Shown here one piece after another: positions 42,525 through 52,611 of a stretch of DNA of 55,670 nucleotides (within the stretch, counting starts at the first letter, position 1; every line of letters starts with the position of its first letter). The translations under genes were made by a program, and so were the position numbers. Source of the DNA: Microbacterium trichothecenolyticum (lineage in GTDB: Bacteria > Actinomycetota > Actinomycetes > Actinomycetales > Microbacteriaceae); contig NZ_JYJA01000018.1 of assembly GCF_000956465.1 (NCBI RefSeq), positions 1 through 55,670 on the forward strand, written 5' to 3'. A model generated the notes under the pieces. The model had not been told where the DNA came from and did not search any database. It saw nothing but the letters and a program-made list of their open reading frames with translations.

Positions 42525-43514
42525 GTGCCGCAGACCTTCGCCGCGACCGACGCCGTCGAGCTCGCCGTCGTCGAACGCAGCGGTTTCGTCGAGTCGCGCC
42601 ACGCCGGCATCGCCATCGTGCTCGCCGCCGACGGGACCATCGCCGAGAGGCTCGGTGATCCGTCGGCACTGATCCTCCCCCGCTCCAGCCTCAAGCCGCT
42701 GCAGGCGCTCGCGTGCCTGTCGGCGGGCGCGCCTCTCGAGGGTGAGCGACTGGGCCTTGCGACTGCGAGCCACTCCGGCACCGACCGTCATGTCGCCGTG
42801 GTCCGCGACATCCTGGCCCTCGCCGAGCTCGGTGAGGACGCACTCGGATGCCCGGCCGCATGGCCCGGCGACGCGGCGACCCGCGACGAGCTGGTGCGTG
42901 AACTGGGACAGCCGTCGCGGATCCGGATGAACTGCTCCGGCAAGCACGCCACGATGCTCCTCACCAGCGTCCTGAACGGCTGGGACCCCGAGAGCTACCT
43001 CGCGCCGGATCATCCGGTGCAGATCCTCGTCCGTGAGACCGTCGAACGCCTGATCGGCGAGAAGGTCGCCGCGACCGCCGTGGACGGCTGCGGCGCCCCG
43101 GTCTACGCGATGACCCTCTTCGGTCTCGCGCGTGCGATCCACCGGATCGGCAACTCCTCGACGACGTCACCCTTCGCACTGCACCGCAGCGCCGGCGCAC
43201 TCGTCGACGCGGTGCGCGCCGACCCGTGGACGATCGACGGTCCCGGCCGCGCCGACACGCTCGCCATCGAGCGGCTGGGCGTGTTCGCCAAGGGCGGCGC
43301 CGAAGGCGTCATGGTGATGGTCGCCCCGAACGGCACGACGGTGACGCTCAAGATGCTGGACGGCAGCGGCCGCGCGGCCACCGCCGTCGCACTGCGCCTG
43401 CTCGAGCGGCACGGCGCGCTGGCGTCGGCGGACGTCGCCGACACGATGTCGAGGCTTCCGCTGGCCGTCACCGGCGGCGGACAGGATGTCGGGGCCATCC
43501 GCCCCGCCTTCTAG
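42525..43514 (+). CDS. L-asparaginase II family (PF06089-type)
   Basis: The 329 residues match the second, structurally distinct asparaginase family, with ERSGFVESRHAGIAIV at the start, SSLKPLQALACL, SHSGTDRHV, RMNCSGKHATML and VDGCGAPVYAM, which are its conserved blocks. It converts asparagine to aspartate and ammonia; it lacks the two-threonine motif of the better known asparaginase. The GTG at 42525 follows TAGGCT by six bases. It runs directly into alanine dehydrogenase 56 bases later, which suggests joint use of amino acids as nitrogen source. Confidence 0.88.
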   Translation: MPQTFAATDAVELAVVERSGFVESRHAGIAIVLAADGTIAERLGDPSALILPRSSLKPLQALACLSAGAPLEGERLGLATASHSGTDRHVAVVRDILALAELGEDALGCPAAWPGDAATRDELVRELGQPSRIRMNCSGKHATMLLTSVLNGWDPESYLAPDHPVQILVRETVERLIGEKVAATAVDGCGAPVYAMTLFGLARAIHRIGNSSTTSPFALHRSAGALVDAVRADPWTIDGPGRADTLAIERLGVFAKGGAEGVMVMVAPNGTTVTLKMLDGSGRAATAVALRLLERHGALASADVADTMSRLPLAVTGGGQDVGAIRPAF

Positions 43515-43570
43515 AGGCGCTCCCACGAGGAGCCCGAGCGCTCCAACGGCGGAGCGGAAAGGATCACACG

Positions 43571-44686
43571 ATGCGGATCAGCGTCCCCACCGAGGTGAAG
43601 AACAACGAGTATCGGGTCGCCCTCACTCCCGCGGGCGTGCACGACCTGGTCGCCTCCGGCCATGAGGTGCTCGTGCAGCGCGGCGCAGGCGCAGGCTCGT
43701 CGATGCCGGATGCCGAGTACGAGGACGCGGGGGCGGTGCTGCTCGACGATGCCGCCGAGGTGTGGGCGCGCGCCGAACTGCTCCTCAAGGTCAAGGAGCC
43801 GATCGCGAGCGAGTACGGCTACTTCCGCGACGACCTCGTGCTGTTCACCTACCTGCACCTCGCGGCCGACCGCCCGCTCACCGAACGCCTCGTCGCCGAC
43901 GGCGTCACCGCGATCGCCTACGAGACCGTCCAGCTGGCCGGCGGCGGCCTCCCGCTGCTGGCGCCCATGAGCGAGGTCGCCGGGCGTCTCGCCCCGACGG
44001 TCGGAGCGGCGACGCTGATGCGATCCGCCGGAGGTCTCGGCCTGCTCATGTCAGGGGTGCCGGGCACGCGGCCGGCCACGGTCACCGTCATCGGCGGCGG
44101 CGTCGCCGGCGCCAACGCCGCGGTGATCGCGGTGGGCATGGGCGCTGACGTCACCGTCTTCGACACCAACGTGCAGCGGCTGCGCTACCTCGACGACCAC
44201 TTCCAGGGCCGGGTCAAGACCGCCGCGTCGAACCCGCTCGACCTCGATCGCGCGGTCACCGCCTCGGATCTCGTCATCGGCTCCGTGCTGATCCCGGGGG
44301 CCAAGGCGCCGAAGCTCGTCACCAACGACATGGTCTCGCGCATGCGGCCGGGCTCCGTGCTCGTCGACATCGCCGTGGACCAGGGCGGCTGCTTCGAGGA
44401 CACCCACCCCACCACGCACGCCGATCCGACCTTCCCTGTGCACGGCAGCATCTTCTACTGCGTCGCGAACATGCCGGGCGCGGTGCCCAACACATCGACC
44501 TCGGCGCTCACCAACGCCACGCTCCCCTACATCCGCCAGATCGCGCGTCGCGGCTGGAAGGAAGCCCTTCGAGCGGATGCCGCGCTAGCGGCCGGTCTCA
44601 ACACCGTCGGCGGCCGCGTGGTCAACGCGGGCGTGGCGACGGCGCACGACTTCGAGCTCGCTCCGCTGGAGGCCGCCCTGGTCTGA
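43571..44686 (+). CDS. ald: Alanine dehydrogenase
   Basis: This NAD-dependent enzyme converts alanine and pyruvate plus ammonia. The 371-residue protein begins with the family signature [18 protein letters not shown], has the substrate-binding LLLKVKEP and TYLHLAAD, and the nucleotide fold [23 protein letters not shown] (shown in parts) at about residues 170-192. Length is normal. The ATG at 43571 has GAAAGGA upstream. It is likely co-transcribed with the asparaginase gene and ends at a terminator with a UUCG loop. Confidence 0.95.
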   Translation: MRISVPTEVKNNEYRVALTPAGVHDLVASGHEVLVQRGAGAGSSMPDAEYEDAGAVLLDDAAEVWARAELLLKVKEPIASEYGYFRDDLVLFTYLHLAADRPLTERLVADGVTAIAYETVQLAGGGLPLLAPMSEVAGRLAPTVGAATLMRSAGGLGLLMSGVPGTRPATVTVIGGGVAGANAAVIAVGMGADVTVFDTNVQRLRYLDDHFQGRVKTAASNPLDLDRAVTASDLVIGSVLIPGAKAPKLVTNDMVSRMRPGSVLVDIAVDQGGCFEDTHPTTHADPTFPVHGSIFYCVANMPGAVPNTSTSALTNATLPYIRQIARRGWKEALRADAALAAGLNTVGGRVVNAGVATAHDFELAPLEAALV

Positions 44687-44704
44687 CGGCGCTCGCGGGG
44701 TGGA

Positions 44705-44740
44705 GGAAGCCCCGGACTCCTTCGGGAGTCGGGGGCTTCC
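44705..44740 (+). terminator. Terminator after alanine dehydrogenase with UUCG tetraloop
   Basis: A 16-base stem (44705-44720 with 44725-44740, one mismatch) closes on the loop TTCG, an extra-stable tetraloop. It follows the ald stop by 18 bases and precedes the DUF5655 gene. Confidence 0.85.
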
Positions 44741-44789
44741 GACTGTCTGCTGCGGTGCGCGTGTCGGCGCCCTGGCCGAGACTGGAGTG

Positions 44790-45170
44790 GTGACGGACGC
44801 GCACGTGTGGACGGTGGACGATCATCTCAGGGATGCGGACCCCGCCGCGGTCGAGCTGTGGCACCGCATCGACGGGCTGATCCGGTCGTTCGGGCCGGTG
44901 ACGCACTCGGTCGCGAAGACGACGATCACGTTCAAGGGTCCGCGCCGCGGCTTCGCCGGCGTCAGGCCGTGGCGTGCAGGGGTTCGCGGTTACTTCGATC
45001 TCATGCGCGAGCTTCCGCCCGACCCCCGCGTGCTCAGCGCGTCGCCGTACGGCCGACGCCTTTTCGTCCATCAGTTCCGCCTCGCCGACGAGGGCGAGTT
45101 CGACGAGCACGTCGCGGCCTGGCTGCGCGAGGCGTACGACGTCGGCTGCGGGGCGCACCTCGGTCCGTGA
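44790..45170 (+). CDS. DUF5655 family protein
   Basis: The 126-residue protein fits the DUF5655 family in its central VTHSVAKTTITFKG and the closing region with an EFDEHVAAWLREAYDVG helix. Function is unknown; such domains also occur next to DNA-binding modules. Two adjacent GTG codons (44787, 44790) are possible starts; I take the second because GAGACT lies six bases before it. It converges on the permease gene. Confidence 0.7.
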   Translation: MTDAHVWTVDDHLRDADPAAVELWHRIDGLIRSFGPVTHSVAKTTITFKGPRRGFAGVRPWRAGVRGYFDLMRELPPDPRVLSASPYGRRLFVHQFRLADEGEFDEHVAAWLREAYDVGCGAHLGP

Positions 45171-45188
45171 GGGCCGTGGCGCCCCGGC

Positions 45189-46754
45189 TCAGACGAGCCC
45201 GCCGTCGATCGACCGGGCGAAGTCTGCCGGGTCCTCGGGGACGAGCACCGGGGTGTCGCGATTGAGGCTCTCGCCCCGGAAGAACGCCTTCGCCCGGGGG
45301 AACAGGAACCACAGCACCATGAGCAGCACGCCGAACGCGAGCGAGCCGATGCCCAGGACGAACGTGCCGCCGATGCCGAGCAGGACGGTGTACCCGTAGT
45401 CCACGTCGTACATGTCGATGGCCGACTGCACGAAGGCGTACGTCAGCATCAGCGACCCCAGCAGCGGGAAGAGGAACCGGTAGAAGAAGTTCCTCGCGCT
45501 GTTGAACAGCTCCCGCCGGAAGTACCACACGCAGGCGTAGCCGGTGATGGCGTAGTAGAAGGCGATCGCGAGCCCGAGGGACAGGATGGAGTCCTGCAGG
45601 ATGTTGTCGCTGATCAAGGTCATGCCGACGTAGTAGACGATCGCGACGACGCCCATGACGAGCGTCGAGAACGACGGCGTCTTGTACCGCGGGTGCACCG
45701 TGGCGAACCGGCGGGGCAGCGCCTTGTAGGCGGCCATCGAGAGCGTGCCGCGCGCCGTCGGCAGGATCGTGGTCTGCGTCGACGAGATCGCCGAGATCAT
45801 CACCGCGACCACGAGCACCCAGCCGAGAGGCCCGAGCAGGCCGTCCTTGATCGCGAGGAAGAAGTCGTCCGCGTTCGCCTCGTTGCCGAGACCCGTCCCC
45901 GTCTCGCCGAGGCCGGCGTACATCATCGCGGCCACCGTCACGCCGACATAGGTGAAGAGCAGGATGACCGTCGTCAGCAGGGCCGCACGACCCGGGATGC
46001 GCTTGGGATCCTTGGTCTCCTCGTTGAGGGCGAGGCACGTGTCCCAGCCCCAGTAGATGAAGAGCGCGAGCAGCACAGCCTCGACGAACCCGCTCCATTC
46101 GGTGAACGCGAACGGGTTGAACCACGACCAGTCGAACGGCGTAGGGTCCGGCGCCGTGCCTGCGAAGAACTGCCAGAGCGCGGCCACCACGAAGATCGCA
46201 AGGGCGAGGTACTGGATCGCCAGCAGCACGTTCTGGATGCGCTCGCCGATCTCGACCCCCCTCCAGCTCACCCACGTCATCGCTGCGATGAACACCACAC
46301 CCGTCGCGGTCACGAGCGGGACGTTGTCGGCGAGCAGTGCATCCTCCGGGTTGCCCGCGATGCCGTCCACGAGCGCCCAGAAGTAGATTCCGGCGATCTG
46401 CGCGAGGTTCGCCAGCACGACCATGCCGGCGACGGCGACGCCCCATCCGCCCATCCAGCCGACCCATGGCCCGAAGGCCTTGGTGCCCCACGTGAAGGTG
46501 GTGCCGCAGTCGGGGACGTCGTTGTTGAGTTCGCGATAGGCGAAGGCGATGAAGAGCATCGGGATGAACGCGATGACGAACGCGATGGGCGCCTGCGCCC
46601 CGACCGCCAGCACGACGAACCCGAGGGTCGCCACCAGTGAGTACACGGGCGCGGTCGACGCGAGGCCGATGACGGTGGAACCCCACAGCCCCAGCGTGCC
46701 CGCGGCGAGTCCTTTGCCCTCGGGGCGGTGCAGGTCGATCGGGGATGTAGCCAC
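45189..46754 (-). CDS. APC family amino acid permease
   Basis: A 521-residue amino acid/polyamine transporter with 12-14 helices. The first helix carries GLWGSTVIGLASTAPVYSL, the unwound glycine-rich substrate site of the APC fold, and WGWDTCLALNEETKDPKRIP in a central loop is typical for the group. The final 70 residues are a polar tail. Substrate unknown. The GTG at 46754 follows TAGCGT by six bases; an ATG two bases upstream is in another frame. The gene converges on DUF5655. Confidence 0.88.
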   Translation of the reverse strand: MATSPIDLHRPEGKGLAAGTLGLWGSTVIGLASTAPVYSLVATLGFVVLAVGAQAPIAFVIAFIPMLFIAFAYRELNNDVPDCGTTFTWGTKAFGPWVGWMGGWGVAVAGMVVLANLAQIAGIYFWALVDGIAGNPEDALLADNVPLVTATGVVFIAAMTWVSWRGVEIGERIQNVLLAIQYLALAIFVVAALWQFFAGTAPDPTPFDWSWFNPFAFTEWSGFVEAVLLALFIYWGWDTCLALNEETKDPKRIPGRAALLTTVILLFTYVGVTVAAMMYAGLGETGTGLGNEANADDFFLAIKDGLLGPLGWVLVVAVMISAISSTQTTILPTARGTLSMAAYKALPRRFATVHPRYKTPSFSTLVMGVVAIVYYVGMTLISDNILQDSILSLGLAIAFYYAITGYACVWYFRRELFNSARNFFYRFLFPLLGSLMLTYAFVQSAIDMYDVDYGYTVLLGIGGTFVLGIGSLAFGVLLMVLWFLFPRAKAFFRGESLNRDTPVLVPEDPADFARSIDGGLV

Positions 46755-46760
46755 ATGGCG

Positions 46761-46766
46761 ACGCTA
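46761..46766 (-). promoter_or_regulatory. -10 element of leaderless APC permease gene
   Basis: TAGCGT ends six bases before the GTG at 46754. Confidence 0.5.
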
Positions 46767-46820
46767 TGGCGTGCGAGAAGCACGGGTCAAGACACCTGCC
46801 CGACGGTCAGGCCGGACATC

Positions 46821-49637
46821 TCACGACGGGAGGACAATGCGCACGGGATCGGCTCCGGCGGAGATGAGCCACGCGCGCGCGGCACCGGGCTCGCAGTACG
46901 GCGGTACACCGCGGAATCCCGTGAGGACGCGGAGCTCCGACGCGCACGATGCGTCGATCACCAGGTCGTGGTCGCCGCGCACATCGGCGAGGAGGCGCCA
47001 CTGTCGCTGCCAGTCATCGGGTTCGCCGACGACGACCACGCGTCCCGTGGCGGCGACCCCGGGATCCGCCATGTAGGCTTCCAGGCCGAGCACCCGCACA
47101 CCGCGCTCCTCCCAGTCGGCGAGCGCCCGTCGCCCGGCCGGCGAGCGCCGAGCCACGACTCCGGTGAGCGCGGCGGAGGGGATCCACGGCGCCTCGGGCT
47201 CGATCGGCTCGCGGAACGCGAACGGCGCCGTCGCGAGCTGGAGCGTCCGCCTGTCGAGTCGCCCCCGCCCGGCGGGCGCGGCCGGATCGAACGCCGAAGG
47301 ATCGCCCCCGGCGGAAGCATGATCGACACGGGTGGCGTAGGGCAGCATGAGGCGTCGGGGGAAGAGCTCGGCGACGCGCGACACGGGACCGGTCAGCCGG
47401 TGCGCTCCCACCACCATCAGCACTCCGGCATCGGCCGCCCGGCGGACGATCCCCTCGATCCGCTCCGTGACGATCTGCGCGTACTCGGGGGGCAGCCGCA
47501 GTGCGACCACGTCGAGGTCGTCCACGAGCACCGCCGAGCCGGGGCGCGGCAGCTCCTCGTGCAGCGCGGCGACGGCGTCCCAGAGCCGCTCCGGGTGGGT
47601 CGGCAGCCGCACCGCCGCCCCAGGCAGCTGGGCTTCGACGAGGTCGAGCGCATTCGACACCCCGGACGCCGGCCCGCCGAGCACCAGCAGCCCGCGGTCG
47701 GACGCGCCCAGGAACGCCACCGGCTGCCGCTGGCGCTCGGGCTCGTCGGCCAGCCCGAGGAGCACGGCGCCGACGGGTGGTGCATCCCGCTGCGCTGCGC
47801 AGCGATCCACGAGATCGTCGAGGGTCAGCAGCCTCGGCAGCTCGGGCAGCCAGGGCCGACTGGGCGCACGCTGCCCGATCTTGAGCGCGGCCGCCGCCAC
47901 ATCGTCGGGGCCGGACAGCGCGATGCGCAGCTGCTGCGGACTCGGATCGCCGGCGCGACGGACGAACGCCGTCCCGCGGCCGGCGATCCCGCCGGGAAGG
48001 CGAGCGGCATCCTCCGTGCCGAGCAGCGCCCGGCTGTCGGCCGCATCGGTCACGCGCAGGCTGATCCGCAGCGGGCAGTTCGCCAGCAGGTTGTCGCGGA
48101 TCACCCCCGCCGCTCGCTGGGTGCCGAGGATGAGATGGATGCCGAGGGCCCTGCCGCGGGCCGCGAGATCGGCGAACAGGCCATGCAGTTCGGGGTGATC
48201 GCCCAGCAGAGCGGCGAACTCGTCGACCACCACCACGAGGCGCGGCAGCCGCACCCGCGGGTCGGCGATGTCACGGGCGCCGGCCGCGGCGATCGCCGCC
48301 TCGCGTCGGCGCAGCTCGGCCCGCAGGCTCTCGATGGCGCGACGGGCGCCCGCACCGTCGAGGTCGGTGATGACCCCGCTGACATGGGGAACCCCGGCGA
48401 GGCCGTCGAACGCGGTGCCGCCCTTGAAGTCCGCCAGCAGGAACGTCACCTCGTCTGCGGAGCGGGTGGCGCACAGCGCGAGGATCCAGGTGATCAGCAG
48501 CTCGCTCTTGCCGGCCCCGGTGACTCCCGCGACGACGGCGTGAGGTCCGTCGGCGACGAGGTCGACGAGCACCGGCTCGCCTCGGCTCGCACCGAGGACC
48601 GCGGGCAGCCCGCCCACCGTGGCCGGCACCGCGGCCAGGAGCGGCGACAGGGCGATCGGCTCCGGCGTCCCGCGCCGCAGTCCCAGGCTGTGCGCGGCGC
48701 GAGCGGAGAGTTCGGCGGCGATCTCCTCCGCCTGACCCCGGGCCACCGCCTCGACGCTGACCGGGACGGCCCCGCCGGCGTGCTCGAGCCGGGCGACGCC
48801 GGGTGAGGAGATCGCGAGCACCGCCTGGCACCTCGGCGGCAGCGGCTCGCCGGGGCGGCCGCGCGCGATGACGAGATCGGCGTCCGCGGGGACCAGCTCG
48901 CCAGGACCGACGACTGCCAGCAGCGATCCGCCCTGGCCGTCACGGTGCGGCAGCGCCTCCACCCAGTCGAGACCGCGCCCGAGCGGCGGGCCGACGCGCA
49001 GCTCGTCCGGCGCGAAGGCGAGGCACGCCTGCAGGACGAGCGCCCGCTGGACGGCGGCGGCGAGGGTTTCGCCGCCCACGATCACCACGCCCGCGGCGAG
49101 AGGGAGCGTCACCGGCGCCCCCGCGACGCGAGCCGCGCGGCGACGCAGGTCCGCAGCATCCGGGTCCCCGTCTCCTCCGGTCACGCGGACGACGCTCGCA
49201 CGCTCGCCCTCGCCGACCACGAGGCACGCGTCGCGGCCGCCGCGCCAGATCTCCCCTTCGCGGGTGACCAGGCGCGCGACATCGGGATGCCGCGCCCACA
49301 GCAGCGCCCGCTCGCTCTCGTGACGCGCCGCCACGGCCGAGGCGACCTCGTCGCGGGCGCGCACCGCGTCGGCCGCGGCGTGTCGCCCGTCCCGGCGGGC
49401 GGCGCGGCGCGCGTCGAGCATGGTCGCCGCCGCGATCAGCGGTCCGAGGAGTGCGAACCAGAGGGAGAAGAGCGAGCCGGTGACGAGCCAGAGCGCGACG
49501 GCGCCGACCACGGGGACGATCGCGGCCACGAGCGGCAGCGGGGCGCGCGGAGGAGGAACCCACGCCGCCGGGAGGGCGAGCGGCTCATCGTCGAGAACGC
49601 CACCGGTCGAGAACGTCGAAGGAACGGGTGAGCGCAT
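46821..49637 (-). CDS. EccC-like FtsK/SpoIIIE ATPase (type VII secretion type)
   Basis: The 938-residue protein has two N-terminal helices (about 33-70), then a regulatory segment, and one clearly intact FtsK/SpoIIIE ATPase with Walker A GVTGAGKSE near 370-378 and Walker B LVVVVDEFAAL near 466-476. Later segments (for example VAFLGASDRGLLVLGG and AVLVDDLDVVALRLP) look like a second ATPase that has lost its Walker A. This layout is that of EccC/EssC motors of type VII secretion. No WXG100 substrate or other Ecc gene is visible in the window, so it may act with partners elsewhere. The ATG at 49637 has no good Shine-Dalgarno. A PP2C gene lies upstream. Confidence 0.82.
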   Translation of the reverse strand: MRSPVPSTFSTGGVLDDEPLALPAAWVPPPRAPLPLVAAIVPVVGAVALWLVTGSLFSLWFALLGPLIAAATMLDARRAARRDGRHAAADAVRARDEVASAVAARHESERALLWARHPDVARLVTREGEIWRGGRDACLVVGEGERASVVRVTGGDGDPDAADLRRRAARVAGAPVTLPLAAGVVIVGGETLAAAVQRALVLQACLAFAPDELRVGPPLGRGLDWVEALPHRDGQGGSLLAVVGPGELVPADADLVIARGRPGEPLPPRCQAVLAISSPGVARLEHAGGAVPVSVEAVARGQAEEIAAELSARAAHSLGLRRGTPEPIALSPLLAAVPATVGGLPAVLGASRGEPVLVDLVADGPHAVVAGVTGAGKSELLITWILALCATRSADEVTFLLADFKGGTAFDGLAGVPHVSGVITDLDGAGARRAIESLRAELRRREAAIAAAGARDIADPRVRLPRLVVVVDEFAALLGDHPELHGLFADLAARGRALGIHLILGTQRAAGVIRDNLLANCPLRISLRVTDAADSRALLGTEDAARLPGGIAGRGTAFVRRAGDPSPQQLRIALSGPDDVAAAALKIGQRAPSRPWLPELPRLLTLDDLVDRCAAQRDAPPVGAVLLGLADEPERQRQPVAFLGASDRGLLVLGGPASGVSNALDLVEAQLPGAAVRLPTHPERLWDAVAALHEELPRPGSAVLVDDLDVVALRLPPEYAQIVTERIEGIVRRAADAGVLMVVGAHRLTGPVSRVAELFPRRLMLPYATRVDHASAGGDPSAFDPAAPAGRGRLDRRTLQLATAPFAFREPIEPEAPWIPSAALTGVVARRSPAGRRALADWEERGVRVLGLEAYMADPGVAATGRVVVVGEPDDWQRQWRLLADVRGDHDLVIDASCASELRVLTGFRGVPPYCEPGAARAWLISAGADPVRIVLPS

Positions 49638-49664
49638 GCGCCCACTTCAGCGCGGGCCGGCTCG

Positions 49665-49693
49665 CCACAGATCCGGGAAAGCCGGATCTGTGG
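49665..49693 (-). terminator. Hairpin between PP2C and EccC-like genes
   Basis: A perfect 12-base stem (49665-49676 with 49682-49693, loop GAAAG on the plus strand) lies ten bases past the PP2C stop. There is no U-tract. It may be a terminator or a partial one that lowers EccC-like expression. Confidence 0.7.
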
Positions 49694-49703
49694 ATCTCGG
49701 CGG

Positions 49704-50501
49704 TCAGTCCTCGGTTGGGGAGGAATCGGCGTCGGCCGGGCGACCCACGTCCAGGACGATGATGGTGATGTTGTCACGGCCGCCGTTCTCGAGCGCCGCC
49801 TCGAGCATGGCGGATGCCGCGTCGCCCGCGTCGGCGTTCTCCTCGAGGAAGTGGCGGATGCCGTAGTCGGTGAGCTCCTTGGTCAGCCCGTCGGAGCAGA
49901 TGACGAAGCGGTCGCCGTCGAGGGCGTCCAGCCGCACGTAGTCGGGAGTGACGCCTTCGCTCGGCCCCACGGCACGGGTGATGACGTTGCCGTAGGGGTG
50001 GCTCTCGGCCTCTTCGGGACTCAGTCGCCCTGCCGCGACGAGTTCCTGCACGACCGAGTGGTCGGTGGTGATCTGCACGATCGCGCCATCGCGCACCAGA
50101 TACACGCGCGAGTCGCCGATGTTCAGCGTGACCCAGTGGGCGGCGTCCCCCGAGGTGTCGAGGAACACGCCGGTCACCGTCGTGCCCGTGCCGTCGTCCG
50201 TCGCCTCCGGGTGCGACGCGATGTCCTTGACGGCGCGCGCGAGCGCCTTCTCGATGGTCTTCGGCGTCACCGTGCCGCTGTCGGCGACGGCGCGGAGTCG
50301 CTCGATCGCGCTGGCGCTCGCGATCTCGCCCCCGACATGCCCGCCCATGCCGTCGGCGACGACGAACAGCGGGTACGCCGCGAACATCGCATCCTGGTTC
50401 ACCTCGCGACGTCGTCCGGTGTCGGTCACGGCTGCCCAGGAGAGCTCGAGCACGCCACCGGGAACCGGGACGGCGAGAGACTGGGTGGAAACTTCGGGCA
50501 C
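49704..50501 (-). CDS. PP2C-family serine/threonine protein phosphatase
   Basis: The 265 residues form a metal-dependent PP2C phosphatase: VTDTGRRREVNQD (Asp 37), VADGMGGHVGGE (Asp 50), FVICSDGLTKEL and GGRDNITIIVLDV give the metal ligands in the usual order. It removes phosphate from Ser/Thr residues in cytoplasmic targets. No membrane segment, unlike mycobacterial PstP, and no kinase gene is adjacent. The GTG at 50501 has GGGGAGGA upstream; a longer frame to 50795 overlaps the ABC gene. Confidence 0.92.
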   Translation of the reverse strand: MPEVSTQSLAVPVPGGVLELSWAAVTDTGRRREVNQDAMFAAYPLFVVADGMGGHVGGEIASASAIERLRAVADSGTVTPKTIEKALARAVKDIASHPEATDDGTGTTVTGVFLDTSGDAAHWVTLNIGDSRVYLVRDGAIVQITTDHSVVQELVAAGRLSPEEAESHPYGNVITRAVGPSEGVTPDYVRLDALDGDRFVICSDGLTKELTDYGIRHFLEENADAGDAASAMLEAALENGGRDNITIIVLDVGRPADADSSPTED

Positions 50502-50565
50502 GCCCTGTCCTCCCCGTCGGAATACGCCGGAACCCTTCGCCCCGGCGTCCTCACATACTAGTGGG

Positions 50566-52611
50566 TTACTCGACGGCGTCCTCGGACTCGGCGAGCGCTT
50601 CGACGACGATCTGCGCGGTCGTGGGCGGCGGCGGCAATGGCACGGTCGGCACTTCGACCGCCTCTTCCTCCTCGGCCGCGCCCTCGAACTGGGCGTTGTA
50701 GAGGCGTCCGTACGAACCCTTCTGCGCGAGCAGCTGGTTGTGCGATCCCTGCTCGACGATCGCACCGTTCTCCATGACGAGGATGAGATCGGCATCCCGG
50801 ATCGTCGACAGCCGGTGCGCGATCACGAACGCCGTCCGGTCCTCGCGCAGCCGCGACATCGCGCGCTGGATGAGCAGCTCGGTGCGGGTGTCCACCGACG
50901 AGGTCGCCTCGTCCAGGATGAGGATGCGCGGATCGGCGAGGAACGCCCGGGCGATCGTCACGAGCTGACGCTCGCCCACGCTGAGGTTGGTGGCCTCGTC
51001 GTCGAGCATCGTGTCGTAGCCGTCGGGCAGCGCGTGCACGAAGCGGTCGACGTAGGCCGCCGTCGCCGCGGCGACGATCTCCTCCTCGGACGCCTCCGGT
51101 CGTCCGTACGCGATGTTCTCGCGGATCGTGCCTGCGAACAGCCACGTGTCCTGCAGCACCATCCCGGTTCGCGCGCGGAGATCGTCGCGCGTCATGCGGC
51201 GGGTGTCGACGCCGTCCAGCACGATGCGGCCGGCGTCCACGTCGTAGAACCGCATGATGAGGTTCACGAGCGTCGTCTTGCCGGCGCCGGTCGGCCCGAC
51301 GATAGCTACCGTGCTGCCGGGCCGCGCGGCGAGCGTCAACGAGTCGATCAGCGGCTTGTCCTCGGTGTACCGGAACGAGACGTCCTCGAACTCGAGGTGG
51401 CTCGCCGAGTCCGGCGCCGTCAGGGCGGGGTCGTCGTCGGGCGTCTGCTCCTCCTCGTCGAGCAGCTCGAAGACGCGCTCCGCGCTGGCGACGCCGGACT
51501 GCAGCAGGTTCGCCATGGATCCCAGCTGGCTGAGCGGCTGCGTGAACTGGCGCGAGTACTGGATGAACGCCTGCACGTCGCCGATCGACATGAGCCCCGC
51601 GGCCACCTGCAGTCCGCCGACGACGGCGATCGCGACGTACACGAGGTTGCCGATGAACATCATGGCGGGCATGATCACGCCGGAGAGGAACTGCGCCCCG
51701 AAGCTCGAGCGGTACAGCTCCTCGTTCTCGGCGCGGAAGTCGGCCTCGACCTCCTTCTGATGGCCGAACACCTTCACCACCGAGTGGCCGGAGAACGTCT
51801 CCTCGACGCGGGCGTTGAGGACGCCCGTCGTCTTCCACTGCTGCACGAAGAGCTTCTGCGAGCGCCTGGCCACCAGCACGGTGATGACGATCGTGAGCGG
51901 GATCGTCACGAGCGCGATGACCGCCAGCAGCGGCGAGATGATGAACATCATCGTGAGCACGCCGATCACGGTCAACAGCGAGATGACGACCTGCGACAGC
52001 GTCTGCTGCATCGTCTGGCCGATGTTGTCGACGTCGTTCGTGACGCGGCTGAGAAGCTCGCCGCGCTGCACGCGGTCGAAGTACGACAACGGCAGCCGGT
52101 GCACCTTGTCCTCGACCTGCAGGCGGAGGCGATGCATCGCGCGCTGCACCACGCCGTTGAGGATGCGGGCCTGCAGCCACCCGAACAGGCTCGAGAACAC
52201 GTAGACGAGCAGCACCAGGGTCAGGATCCGCGCGAGCTGGTCGAAGTCGATGCCGGCGCCGGGCACGAAGTCCATCGCGGCGATCATGTTCGCCTGGTCC
52301 TGGTTGCCCGACGCGACCAGCTGATCGATCACCTGCTGCTTGGTGGCCCCGGCGGGCATCTGCAGCGAGATGAAGCCGGCGAACACGATGTTGGTGCCCT
52401 CGCCGAGGAGCTTCGGGCCTATCACCGAGAGTGTGACCGACAGGATGCTGAACACGAGCACCACGACGAGCAGCGGCGTATCCGAGCGCAGGGTCGCGAG
52501 CAGGCGCTTCGCGCTCGGACCGAAGTTCCGGGCCTTCTCGCCGCCCGTCGCCTGGCCCATCGGACCGCGGCCGATCGGCATGCGCTGCGCAGCGCGCCCC
52601 GGGCCGCTCAT
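50566..52611 (-). CDS. ABC exporter half-transporter with canonical ATP site
   Basis: A 681-residue half-transporter: six helices (about residues 40-360) fused to an ATPase (about 400-640) with Walker A GPTGAGKTT near 437 and Walker B ILILDEATS near 560, with catalytic Glu. Its signature reads LSVGE rather than LSGGQ, the change expected in one half of an asymmetric heterodimer. The tail after residue 640 is acidic and proline-rich. The ATG at 52611 overlaps the stop of the partner by four bases, so the two are made one to one. Confidence 0.92.
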   Translation of the reverse strand: MSGPGRAAQRMPIGRGPMGQATGGEKARNFGPSAKRLLATLRSDTPLLVVVLVFSILSVTLSVIGPKLLGEGTNIVFAGFISLQMPAGATKQQVIDQLVASGNQDQANMIAAMDFVPGAGIDFDQLARILTLVLLVYVFSSLFGWLQARILNGVVQRAMHRLRLQVEDKVHRLPLSYFDRVQRGELLSRVTNDVDNIGQTMQQTLSQVVISLLTVIGVLTMMFIISPLLAVIALVTIPLTIVITVLVARRSQKLFVQQWKTTGVLNARVEETFSGHSVVKVFGHQKEVEADFRAENEELYRSSFGAQFLSGVIMPAMMFIGNLVYVAIAVVGGLQVAAGLMSIGDVQAFIQYSRQFTQPLSQLGSMANLLQSGVASAERVFELLDEEEQTPDDDPALTAPDSASHLEFEDVSFRYTEDKPLIDSLTLAARPGSTVAIVGPTGAGKTTLVNLIMRFYDVDAGRIVLDGVDTRRMTRDDLRARTGMVLQDTWLFAGTIRENIAYGRPEASEEEIVAAATAAYVDRFVHALPDGYDTMLDDEATNLSVGERQLVTIARAFLADPRILILDEATSSVDTRTELLIQRAMSRLREDRTAFVIAHRLSTIRDADLILVMENGAIVEQGSHNQLLAQKGSYGRLYNAQFEGAAEEEEAVEVPTVPLPPPPTTAQIVVEALAESEDAVE

